From: an uncultured Corynebacterium sp.
Lineage (GTDB): Bacteria > Actinomycetota > Actinomycetes > Mycobacteriales > Mycobacteriaceae
Length of the DNA: 28,780 nt
Assembly: GCF_902489365.1 (NCBI RefSeq)
Contig: NZ_CABTZR010000026.1
Span: 1-28,780, forward strand
Direction: 5' to 3'
Translations under genes and position numbers: made by a program
The notes under the pieces: generated by a model
What the model saw: the letters and a program-made list of their open reading frames with translations, nothing else
Database searches by the model: none
Told to the model about the DNA's origin: nothing
Shown: positions 6,639 to 12,941 of the stretch, piece after piece
Position numbering within the stretch: position 1 is the first letter of the stretch
How the letters are laid out: each line of letters starts with the position of its first letter

Positions 6639-7124
6639 ATGAGCAATCCCTTTGACTCCAACCCTTTTGAGGAGCCGACCAAGCCATTTAACGGCCGCGG
6701 GGCTAATCCCTTCGCGGAGCCCGCGCGCGAATCCTACGCGGCGCCTTCTGCGAATCCTTCTGTAGAGCCTTTTGCAGATCCGGTCACGGAGCCTTTTGCT
6801 GAGCCTTTTGCTGAACCTTTCGCTGAGCCTGAGCGCGCCTACACACCGGCACCGATGCAAGACTATTCTCTTGAGCAGCACTCAACGGGCGGCAAGATTC
6901 ATCACTTCTCTATCTTCAAAGGCCTGCTCAGTCTGTTCTCGTTCTTGGTAGGCTTTACCGCGATTACCGATGGCGACATAGCCTTCGGCATTGGCTTCGC
7001 CCTGCCGGGAGCGTGGTACTTCCTCAAGTCGCTGCAGCAGAAAGCTAACCCGACCACTCCGCAAAAGCGTCACTGGTTTGTCATTTGGTTGATTGCCATC
7101 GTGCTCATTTTCTTCGGCGCCTAG
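6639..7124 (+). CDS. Membrane protein with N-terminal NPF and PFAEP repeats
   Basis: This 161-aa protein is of unknown function. The first ~70 residues are disordered and repetitive: SNPFDSNPFEEP at the start, then EPFADP and tandem EPFAEPFAEPFAEPE (about residues 44-66). The second half has two or three hydrophobic segments (about 93-109, 111-127 and 146-160) and ends almost directly after the last, so the repeats sit in the cytoplasm or outside depending on topology. The TAGGGT hexamer ends 7 nt before the ATG and no Shine-Dalgarno is present, which suggests a leaderless transcript. The last 20 nt overlap the convergent YdcF-like gene. The repeat DNA is a short-period tandem that could vary in copy number. 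Confidence 0.75.
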   Translation: MSNPFDSNPFEEPTKPFNGRGANPFAEPARESYAAPSANPSVEPFADPVTEPFAEPFAEPFAEPERAYTPAPMQDYSLEQHSTGGKIHHFSIFKGLLSLFSFLVGFTAITDGDIAFGIGFALPGAWYFLKSLQQKANPTTPQKRHWFVIWLIAIVLIFFGA

Positions 7125-7575
7125 CCACCACCCGCCGCCACACGATGCGCAGCAGCGAATGCGGCGTCGCCACCACCTCGCGCAGGTAGTTCCACGGGCG
7201 GTCTTTTCGCGGGGTGCGAACGCCGTGCATGCGTACTCGAATCCCCAAGTGCCCGGCCCACATGCGGGTGCGCAGCACATGAAAGTCATTGGTTACAACG
7301 CGAAAATAGCGATAGTCCGGGCACAGCGCATGGGCGCGCTCAAGATTCTCGTTGGTGCTGGTAGCGAGCGGTTCACGGAGGATCCGCTCCGGCTGAACAC
7401 CGCGTTCGACGAGGTAGCGCGCCATCGGCTCTGCTTCCCCGTAGCCGGAGACGATGATTGGCTCCTCCGGCAACAGGCGAGCCATCACCACCGCACGGTC
7501 CAACCGGCTGCGCAGCAGCGAGCCGGGCTCGCCGCCCTCGACGCGCGCGCCCAACACCAGAAGCGGAAACTGCAT
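7105..7575 (-). CDS. YdcF/SanA-like DUF218 domain protein
   Basis: This 156-aa protein fits the DUF218 pattern: hydrophobic strand FPLLVLGARV, the R-x-DRAVVMARLL helix, PIIVSGYGEAEPMARYLVERGV, then REPLATSTNENLERA and VVTNDFHVLRTRMW. These motifs (G.R...., SGG-like turn, E...ST.EN, F H..R) line the pocket of YdcF/SanA proteins, which act in or near the cell envelope with poorly defined chemistry. Its basic tail ends in ARRRRK. There is no N-terminal membrane anchor if the ATG at 7575 is used. In-frame ATGs at 7598 and further upstream would run into the divergent ribokinase start at 7607. Confidence 0.72.
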   Translation of the reverse strand: MQFPLLVLGARVEGGEPGSLLRSRLDRAVVMARLLPEEPIIVSGYGEAEPMARYLVERGVQPERILREPLATSTNENLERAHALCPDYRYFRVVTNDFHVLRTRMWAGHLGIRVRMHGVRTPRKDRPWNYLREVVATPHSLLRIVWRRVVARRRRK

Positions 7576-7606
7576 GCTCGCTAGCTTAGCGTGCATACTG
7601 GTCAGC

Positions 7607-8500
7607 ATGAGCATGTGCGTAGTCGGTTCCATCAACGCTGACCTCGTGGTCCACACCGCGCGGCATCCCCAGCCGGGCGAAACCCTCTTGGGGCACGGCG
7701 GCACCATTACTGCGGGCGGCAAAGGAGCAAACCAGGCGGTCGCTGCCGCCCGCCTTGGCGCGCAGGTCAGCTTCGTCGGCGCGGTGGGCAGCGATGCTTA
7801 TGCCGCGCCCGCGATGCACTACTTGCAGGCCAGCGGCGTGGACCTCACGCACGTCGAGGCCAGCGAAGAGGTGACGGGCTTGGCGGTCATCACCGTGGAC
7901 GCACAGGGAGAAAACACCATCATCGTGGTGCCGGGGGCCAATGCGCTTGTCAGCGCTTCCTTCGTCACCACCCACTCCTCCCCTATCACCGAATCGGAAC
8001 TAATTCTGCTCCAAGGCGAAGTTCCGGCGGAAGGTTTTGCCAAAGCAATCGAGCTGGCGAAGGGGCGGATCGTGGTCAACCTTGCGCCGGTCATCGAGGT
8101 TGACAAGGAAGCGCTCCTGCGCGCTGACCCGCTGCTAGCCAACGAGCACGAAGCCGGGCTCATCCTGGAACAGCTGGGCCTTAGCGGTGAGGGCGCGCCA
8201 GCAGAGCTGGCACAACGGTTGCGCGAAGCCGGCTTTGCCTCGGTGGTCCTCACGCTGGGCGCGCGGGGAGCGCTCGTGGCCGAAGAGGCTGAGCTTGTCG
8301 ACGTCCCCTCCCCGCAGGTCACCGCCATCGACACGACGGGCGCGGGCGATGCCTTCGCCGGCGCGCTGTGCGCCCGCTTGCTGGAGGGCGATTCGCTGGT
8401 GGATGCCGCGCGCTTCGCCGCGCGGGTCGGGGCCTTTACCGTCACGGGCTCCGGCGCGCAGGCCTCCTACCCGGATCTGACAAGCGAGTTGCCCGGTTAA
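7607..8500 (+). CDS. rbsK: Ribokinase (first copy)
   Basis: This 297-aa PfkB-family sugar kinase would convert D-ribose to ribose 5-phosphate using ATP. The signature residues are present: VGSINADLVVH with GGKGANQAVAAARLGA near the N-terminus (sugar-binding motif 1), LLANEHEAG in the middle, and DTTGAGDAFAGAL (motif 2, with the catalytic Asp) near residue 244. A -10-like CATACT lies 7 nt before the ATG and there is no Shine-Dalgarno, so it is probably leaderless. It is monocistronic, away from any transporter, and about two thirds identical by eye to the ribokinase of the rbs operon at 16342. Its codon use is GC-rich like its neighbours, which makes this the likely resident copy. Specificity for ribose over another pentose or nucleoside is inferred. 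Confidence 0.88.
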   Translation: MSMCVVGSINADLVVHTARHPQPGETLLGHGGTITAGGKGANQAVAAARLGAQVSFVGAVGSDAYAAPAMHYLQASGVDLTHVEASEEVTGLAVITVDAQGENTIIVVPGANALVSASFVTTHSSPITESELILLQGEVPAEGFAKAIELAKGRIVVNLAPVIEVDKEALLRADPLLANEHEAGLILEQLGLSGEGAPAELAQRLREAGFASVVLTLGARGALVAEEAELVDVPSPQVTAIDTTGAGDAFAGALCARLLEGDSLVDAARFAARVGAFTVTGSGAQASYPDLTSELPG

Positions 8501-8520
8501 TTACCAGGCCACGCAGCGGC

Positions 8521-9021
8521 TTATTCACCCAGGAGCTGGGAACGCAGGTTCTCATCCTTCTTCTCCACCTCGGCGGCCATGTTCTCTTGGTAGGCCGCCA
8601 TCTTCTCTACGAGGGCTGGATCGCCTGCCGACAGGATGCGCACGGCAAGCAGGCCCGCATTCTTCGCGCCGCCGATGGACACGGTGGCCACCGGCACCCC
8701 ACTTGGCATCTGCACGATGGACAGCAGAGAATCGAGTCCGTCGAGATCCTTCAGCGCGCGCGGGATTCCGATGACCGGCAGCGGCGTGGCCGCGGCGACC
8801 ATGCCCGGCAAGTGGGCCGCACCACCGGCACAGGCGATGATGGCCTTGAGCCCGCGCTCATGCGCAGACTTGGCATAAGCCAGCATCTTTTCTGGGGTGC
8901 GGTGCGCGCTAACCACGCCTACCTCGAAGGGCACGCCGAACTCGGCGAGCACCTCGGCTGCAGGCTTGACGGTGGGCCAGTCGGAATCGGAGCCCATGAT
9001 CAGGCCGACGAGTGGTTCCAT
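8521..9021 (-). CDS. purE: N5-carboxyaminoimidazole ribonucleotide mutase
   Basis: This 166-aa class I PurE converts N5-CAIR to CAIR in de novo purine synthesis. The diagnostic segments are GLIMGSDSDWPTV at the N-terminus, VVSAHRTPEKM, AGGAAHLPGMVAA (with the active-site His), and LDGLDSLLSIVQMPSGVPVATV. A short Glu/Lys-rich tail follows. It lies 80 bp downstream of purK on the same strand, and AAGGAGAG upstream of the ATG is a good ribosome binding site. A hairpin at the purK stop and the separate Shine-Dalgarno suggest the two are co-transcribed but can be translated differently. Confidence 0.95.
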   Translation of the reverse strand: MEPLVGLIMGSDSDWPTVKPAAEVLAEFGVPFEVGVVSAHRTPEKMLAYAKSAHERGLKAIIACAGGAAHLPGMVAAATPLPVIGIPRALKDLDGLDSLLSIVQMPSGVPVATVSIGGAKNAGLLAVRILSAGDPALVEKMAAYQENMAAEVEKKDENLRSQLLGE

Positions 9022-9090
9022 AAAAACTCTCCTTATTGAATAGGTTTCAAGCTCGCTGCGGGCTTAAGAGTGCGCAGTGGTCTGAAGAGT

Positions 9091-9116
9091 GCGCTGTGGG
9101 TTTAAGCCCACAGCGC
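9091..9116 (-). promoter_or_regulatory. Perfect hairpin across the purK stop codon
   Basis: A perfect 10-bp stem (GCGCTGTGGG 9091-9100 with CCCACAGCGC 9107-9116) has its 6-nt loop over the purK stop codon. No T-run follows in the purK direction, so it is not a classical terminator. Just downstream on the transcript is an imperfect direct repeat of ~26 bp period containing AAGAGTGCGC (plus-strand view, 9065-9074 and 9085-9094). It may act as an mRNA-stability or partial attenuation element between purK and purE. Confidence 0.5.
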
Positions 9117-10325
9117 GTGGACGAGGAAGTGGGCGGCATCGTGGGCGATGCGGCGGGTTTCCTCCACATCCTCACCGACGACGTTAACGTGGCCAATCTT
9201 GCGGCCCGGCTTGTGGTCCTTTCCATAAAGGTGAACCTTCGCCTGCGGGTAGCGCTCCATAACTTCACGAACGCGCTGCGGCATGGGCATCTGCGGATCC
9301 TCCTCAGCCCCCAGCACATTGGCCATGACCGTTACGTGCGCCAGCGGCTCAGTGGAGCCAAGCGGCAGGTCCAGCACCGCGCGCAGGTGCTGCTCGAACT
9401 GTGAAGTCACGCAGCCATCTTGGGTCCAGTGTCCGGTGTTGTGTGGGCGCATGGCCAGCTCGTTGACCGCGATATCCTCTTCCACAACCGCTCCCGGGGC
9501 ACCCGAAGCGGAGGCGATGATGCAGCCGGCATCTTGCTTCGTGGCAAAGGCGAAAAGCTCCACTGCCAGCACGCCAGTCACACCGAGTTCGGTGGCTACC
9601 TTGATACCTACCTGCATCGCACGCTCCGCGAGCGCTGCCGACAAGTTCGGGGCAGGGGCAAAAGCCTCAGCGCAGATCCCATCTCGCTGCACGGACTCGG
9701 TGACCGGCCAGGCTTTGACCTCGCCGGAGGGGCGGCGGGCGACGAGCACGGATAGCTCGCGGGTAAGGGAAACTTTTTCCTCGGCCATGAGCGGTGTGCC
9801 AGCGGCGAGGAGCTTTTCTACCAGCGGCTCCAGCTCCTCCGCGGAGGGGAACCACACGCCATGGCCGTCGTAGCCGCCGCGGCGGGCTTTGAGGCACACG
9901 TGACCGTCGACAAGCGCTGCAAACTCCCGCGCATCCTCCACTGATTCGATGGCAGCAAAGCGCGGCACCGGGGCGCCCAGCTCAGCCAGCTTCCGGCGCA
10001 TGAAGAGCTTGTCCTGTGCGTAGAGAAGGGCGGAAGGTTGAGGCTGGACGTTGAGGCCGTCGGCGATGAGAGACTGAACGTGCTCCGTGGGGACGTGCTC
10101 GTGCTCAAAGGTGATCGCATCCGCGCCTTCCGCGGCGGTGGAGAGCACGTCGAGATCGTGATAGTCACCGAGAACCACGTCCGGGATCACCTGTGCGGCG
10201 GACTTGTCCGGTGCGGAAGCCAGCACGCGCAGGTGGATGTCGAGCTCAGCGGCGGCCGGCTGCATCATGCGTGCAAGCTGGCCGTCTCCATAAACAGTAA
10301 CGAGGGGTTTGTGTTGTTCACTCAC
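9102..10325 (-). CDS. purK: 5-(carboxyamino)imidazole ribonucleotide synthase
   Basis: This 407-aa ATP-grasp enzyme makes N5-CAIR from AIR, bicarbonate and ATP, the step before PurE. It shows GDGQLARMMQPAAAEL near the N-terminus, TFEHEHVPTEHV, the ATP-grasp strand CLKARRGGYDGHGVW, EEKVSLTRELSVLVAR, GVLAVELF, and NELAMRPHNTGHWTQDGC. The start is GTG at 10325: the homology begins at this point and the TAGTAT hexamer ends 7 nt before it on the minus strand, fitting a leaderless message. Only 24 bp separate it from the divergent budA. The longer in-frame extension to 10520 would run antisense inside budA and is rejected. Confidence 0.94.
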   Translation of the reverse strand: MSEQHKPLVTVYGDGQLARMMQPAAAELDIHLRVLASAPDKSAAQVIPDVVLGDYHDLDVLSTAAEGADAITFEHEHVPTEHVQSLIADGLNVQPQPSALLYAQDKLFMRRKLAELGAPVPRFAAIESVEDAREFAALVDGHVCLKARRGGYDGHGVWFPSAEELEPLVEKLLAAGTPLMAEEKVSLTRELSVLVARRPSGEVKAWPVTESVQRDGICAEAFAPAPNLSAALAERAMQVGIKVATELGVTGVLAVELFAFATKQDAGCIIASASGAPGAVVEEDIAVNELAMRPHNTGHWTQDGCVTSQFEQHLRAVLDLPLGSTEPLAHVTVMANVLGAEEDPQMPMPQRVREVMERYPQAKVHLYGKDHKPGRKIGHVNVVGEDVEETRRIAHDAAHFLVHALWA

Positions 10326-10349
10326 TCTTTCAATACTAGCCTTGGGGCC
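10326..10349. promoter_or_regulatory. Compact bidirectional promoter between purK and budA
   Basis: The two start codons are separated by only 24 bp. On the minus strand TAGTAT (10338-10333) lies 7 nt before the purK GTG. On the plus strand the same six bases read ATACTA, 11 nt before the budA ATG. The two -10 elements therefore appear to overlap, and the -35 regions must lie inside the opposite gene. No Shine-Dalgarno is evident on either side. Confidence 0.5.
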
Positions 10350-11069
10350 ATGATCGTCCGGCATACCATCTTTCAGAACTCCCTCATGACCGCGCTGTTG
10401 GATGGCATTTACGACGGCGAAATGAGCATCGGCGAGCTCTTGGGCAAGGGCAATTTCGGCATCGGCACCTTCGATGCGCTGGACGGGGAGATGATTATCC
10501 TCGACGGCGTGTGCTACCAACTGCGCGGGGATGGCACCGCGACGGTGGCTGATTTAGACCAGGGAACGCCTTTTGCGGTGGCCACGAACTTTGTCCCCCG
10601 TATTAAGGTGGCCGCGCCCAAGGGATTGAAGCGCGAGGAGCTGTCAGCCTTCATCGATGAGGTCGAGCCTTCCGCCAACTACATGTACGCGGTGCGAATC
10701 ACCGGACGCTTCAGCAACGTGGTTACCCGCACGGTGGTCAAGCAGAGCAAGCCTTATCCGCCGATGGCGCAGGCCGTGGGCGGCGATAAGGAGCTGCGCT
10801 TTAACGACGTTGAAGGCGTCATCGGTGGTTTCCGCACACCGGTCTTTGAGAAGGGTATTTCGGTGCCGGGCTGCCACGTGCACTTTATCGACGCTGCGCG
10901 CACCTCCGGCGGGCACGTGCTGGACTACACGGTGGATGAGGCCACCATTGAGCTCTGCCCCGGCACGGACCTGGATCTGCGCTTGCCGCTGACGCACGAG
11001 TTCCGCTCCGCCAACCTGGCCCCTGATGACTTGGACCAGCAGCTGCACACGACGGAGATTAAGGACTAA
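10350..11069 (+). CDS. budA: Acetolactate decarboxylase
   Basis: This 239-aa zinc enzyme converts (S)-2-acetolactate to acetoin, diverting pyruvate from branched-chain amino acid synthesis to a neutral product. The family pattern is clear: an N-terminal MSIGELLGKGNFGIGTFDALDGEMI, then CYQLRGDG, and the metal-binding cluster with H176, H178 and H189 in GCHVHFIDAARTSGGHVLDY. Length is normal for the family and no signal peptide is seen. I chose the ATG at 10350, where homology starts. The gene runs against purK and the PH-domain gene (convergent 4-nt overlap at its stop), so it looks like an insertion into a purine/birA chain otherwise on the minus strand. No acetolactate synthase is nearby. 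Confidence 0.92.
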   Translation: MIVRHTIFQNSLMTALLDGIYDGEMSIGELLGKGNFGIGTFDALDGEMIILDGVCYQLRGDGTATVADLDQGTPFAVATNFVPRIKVAAPKGLKREELSAFIDEVEPSANYMYAVRITGRFSNVVTRTVVKQSKPYPPMAQAVGGDKELRFNDVEGVIGGFRTPVFEKGISVPGCHVHFIDAARTSGGHVLDYTVDEATIELCPGTDLDLRLPLTHEFRSANLAPDDLDQQLHTTEIKD

Positions 11070-11518
11070 CCCCAGACCGGTTGTTCGTTGAGGATGTCCT
11101 CGACGTACTTGGCTTTAGGGATGGACGGGAAATACATCGGCTTCTCATAGCCGTGGAGCGCCAGCGAAATCCCGCCGCGACGGCGGCGTGCGCCGCGGAT
11201 ATCGGTGAGCGGGATCGAATCGACGCGTTTGCCTTCGCGGGCGATGACGCGCAGGTTGGTCACGATGAAGCGCTTGCGGCGGGCCTTGACGAGGGGCACG
11301 ACGAAGCGCCAGACGGCAAGCAGGGCCCATATAGCTACCAACCCATTGCGAATCGCCAGTTCAATGCCGTTATAGTCACACCAGCCGATGGCAATCCAGC
11401 ACACACCCGTGACGACGACGAGCTCTAAGAAGGGAAAGAGCAGTGTCCGAAACGGGGCGGTCATGTCCGCGCGCACAACCTCGCCGCGGCCCATCTGCAT
11501 GAGATTCATGGGGCTCAT
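11066..11518 (-). CDS. PH-domain (bacterial PH-like) membrane protein
   Basis: This 150-aa protein has two hydrophobic helices (about 25-44 and 54-73) followed by a basic stretch and a bacterial PH-like domain: KRFIVTNLRVIAREGKRVDSIPLTDIRGARRRRGGISLAL, ending with a tail that contains YVEDIL. Such proteins sit between birA and purK in related corynebacteria. The function is not established; membrane-associated protein or lipid binding is the family expectation. The ATG at 11518 is preceded by GGAAGGTAGG. The stop overlaps budA by 4 nt. Confidence 0.75.
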   Translation of the reverse strand: MSPMNLMQMGRGEVVRADMTAPFRTLLFPFLELVVVTGVCWIAIGWCDYNGIELAIRNGLVAIWALLAVWRFVVPLVKARRKRFIVTNLRVIAREGKRVDSIPLTDIRGARRRRGGISLALHGYEKPMYFPSIPKAKYVEDILNEQPVWG

Positions 11519-11620
11519 GGTACCTACCTTCCTACTCGTTCCATGGTCCTCCCCCGCTACCCGAGCGTGAGGGGTGACCGCCTCCTAGCCTCGGCAGTCC
11601 GGCGGTCCGGCGCGGCATCG

Positions 11621-11750
11621 CACATGGCATTTCCTAAAAGGCATCAGTCGAAGGGCGTCTTTGCTCCTGAAAACACCATCTGTGGGCCTGCAAAAGGCGT
11701 CTTTGGGGGAAGACACCTTTTGACTAATGCCTTTTGACAGACACCTTGTG
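11621..11750. repeat. Structured interspersed repeat, copy C
   Basis: Outer arms 11621-11649 and 11722-11750 pair at 22 of 29 positions and contain AAAAGGCATCAGTC / GACTAATGCCTTTT, the core of copies A and B. Hairpin 2 is a 12-bp stem with one mismatch (11692-11703 with 11710-11721, loop TGGGGG). Hairpin 1 is weaker (about 11654-11663 with 11668-11677). The hairpin arm sequences differ from those of A and B while the layout and total length (130 bp) are kept. It lies in the 433-bp gap between the PH-domain gene and rbsR, about 120 bp before the rbs -35 box. The rest of the gap holds only the rbs promoter and operator. Confidence 0.75.
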
Positions 11751-11870
11751 AAAAGCGCCATGCGGAATTGTGACAACCTAGCGCGTTCCACTGGGGGTTA
11801 CTTCTCCTCCCAGAAAGGGCCAGTGCACGGAAATTTCTAGACCTCACGACTAGCGCACGACACAAAACCC

Positions 11871-11899
11871 TTGACAGCAGGAAAGGCCGGCAGTAGGTT
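11871..11899 (+). promoter_or_regulatory. Promoter of the rbs operon
   Basis: A consensus -35 TTGACA (11871-11876) is 17 bp from TAGGTT (11894-11899), a corynebacterial-style -10. The palindromic operator lies just downstream at the expected transcription start. The ribosome binding site of rbsR is AGGAAGGAGG (11938-11947). Confidence 0.72.
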
Positions 11900-11910
11900 G
11901 AGAAACACCC

Positions 11911-11926
11911 GTGCAATCGATTGCAC
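11911..11926. promoter_or_regulatory. LacI-type operator of the rbs operon (likely RbsR site)
   Basis: GTGCAATCGATTGCAC is a perfect 16-bp palindrome with the central CG typical of LacI-family operators. It overlaps or directly follows the predicted transcription start, between the -10 box and the rbsR ribosome binding site, where a bound repressor would block initiation. Autoregulation by the adjacent RbsR, relieved by ribose or a phosphorylated derivative, is the simple inference. Confidence 0.75.
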
Positions 11927-11951
11927 TAGAAGCCACAGGAAGGAGGATTTC

Positions 11952-12941
11952 ATGACTGGAGCCACATTAAAAGATATTGCCGCTGCGGCTGGGGTTTCAG
12001 TTTCCACCGCCTCGCGTTCCCTTGCCGGAAATCCTGCTATCTCCGAGAAAACACGGGCGAAGGTAATGAGCATCGCGCAACAGCTCAATTATTTGCCCAA
12101 CGCTCAGGCACGAGCATTGAGAAATTCTCGGTCCGACGCCATAGGGCTCATCATCCCTAACTTGGACAATGCCTATTTTGCTGCCATGGCCGCTGCAGTG
12201 GAAGAAGAAGCGAATAAGCGCAAACTCTCGACCATAATTACCAGTTGCGGAGAAGACCCAGAGCGCCTGATCAAGGCCCTCGACACCCTCTCCCAACGGC
12301 AGGTAGACGGAATCATCAGTGTCCCGCTCAAAGGTGCAGAAGATGCACTGCAGCGCGCGGCAGAATTTCGCCCTCTGATACTCATCGATCGTTCCCTTAA
12401 TAATCTTCCAGCCGTGGTCTCAAACCCAACTATCGGGATAAATGCGGCCGTGGCCCAGCTCAAGAGCAAGGGGCACACCTCGATTGGCTATCTCTCTGGC
12501 CCCCAGGAAACTTCTACCGGACGCGAGCGCCTAAAAGCATTCAAGGATGCAACAATCGGAATGGATATCCACATCCATCACGGCAGCTTCCGCCACCGAT
12601 CTGGATACAAGGGCGCCATCGCGCTTCTTCAAGACGGCGTCACAGCCATAGTCGCAGGCGATTCCATGATGACCGCAGGCGCGCTAGAGGCTTGCCATAA
12701 CGCTGGCAAAAGAATTGGTGAAGAGATCGCACTGGTCGGCTTCGATGACTTCATTTTTCTACGTTTCCAACCAGCGCCAATCTCTGTCATAGACCAGAAC
12801 GTCACGCGCATGGGAGAAGAAGCTACCGCTCGATTAGTTGACGCAATTGATAACAAGCGGCAGCCCGAATCGACGGTTATCGATACCCGCTATATCCCAC
12901 GAATGTCCACCGCCTACCGATTCCCTGGAGAACTCACATGA
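11952..12941 (+). CDS. rbsR: LacI-family regulator of ribose uptake
   Basis: This 329-aa repressor has a classical LacI DNA-binding head, TLKDIAAAAGVSVSTASRSLAGNPAISEKTR (residues 5-35), with a hinge region YLPNAQARALRNSRS. A periplasmic-binding-protein-like sensor domain follows, with IGLIIPNLDNAYFA, GHTSIGYLSG and a final VGFDDFIFLRFQPAPISVIDQN. It is the first gene of the operon it probably controls. A strong ribosome binding site (AGGAAGGAGG) precedes the ATG, and a perfect palindrome lies between promoter and gene. Its stop overlaps the rbsA start (ATGA). A uridine- rather than ribose-linked effector cannot be excluded. Confidence 0.88.
   Translation: MTGATLKDIAAAAGVSVSTASRSLAGNPAISEKTRAKVMSIAQQLNYLPNAQARALRNSRSDAIGLIIPNLDNAYFAAMAAAVEEEANKRKLSTIITSCGEDPERLIKALDTLSQRQVDGIISVPLKGAEDALQRAAEFRPLILIDRSLNNLPAVVSNPTIGINAAVAQLKSKGHTSIGYLSGPQETSTGRERLKAFKDATIGMDIHIHHGSFRHRSGYKGAIALLQDGVTAIVAGDSMMTAGALEACHNAGKRIGEEIALVGFDDFIFLRFQPAPISVIDQNVTRMGEEATARLVDAIDNKRQPESTVIDTRYIPRMSTAYRFPGELT

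Noticed and set aside
7571..7599. Imperfect palindrome between the YdcF-like gene and the first ribokinase as an RbsR site
   Set aside because: It lacks the TGCAATCGATTGCA core of the rbs operator and overlaps the YdcF start; pairing is only partial.
9102..10520. Longer purK reading frame starting at 10520
   Set aside because: The extra 65 residues lie antisense inside budA and have no PurK similarity; the GTG at 10325 fits the family start.
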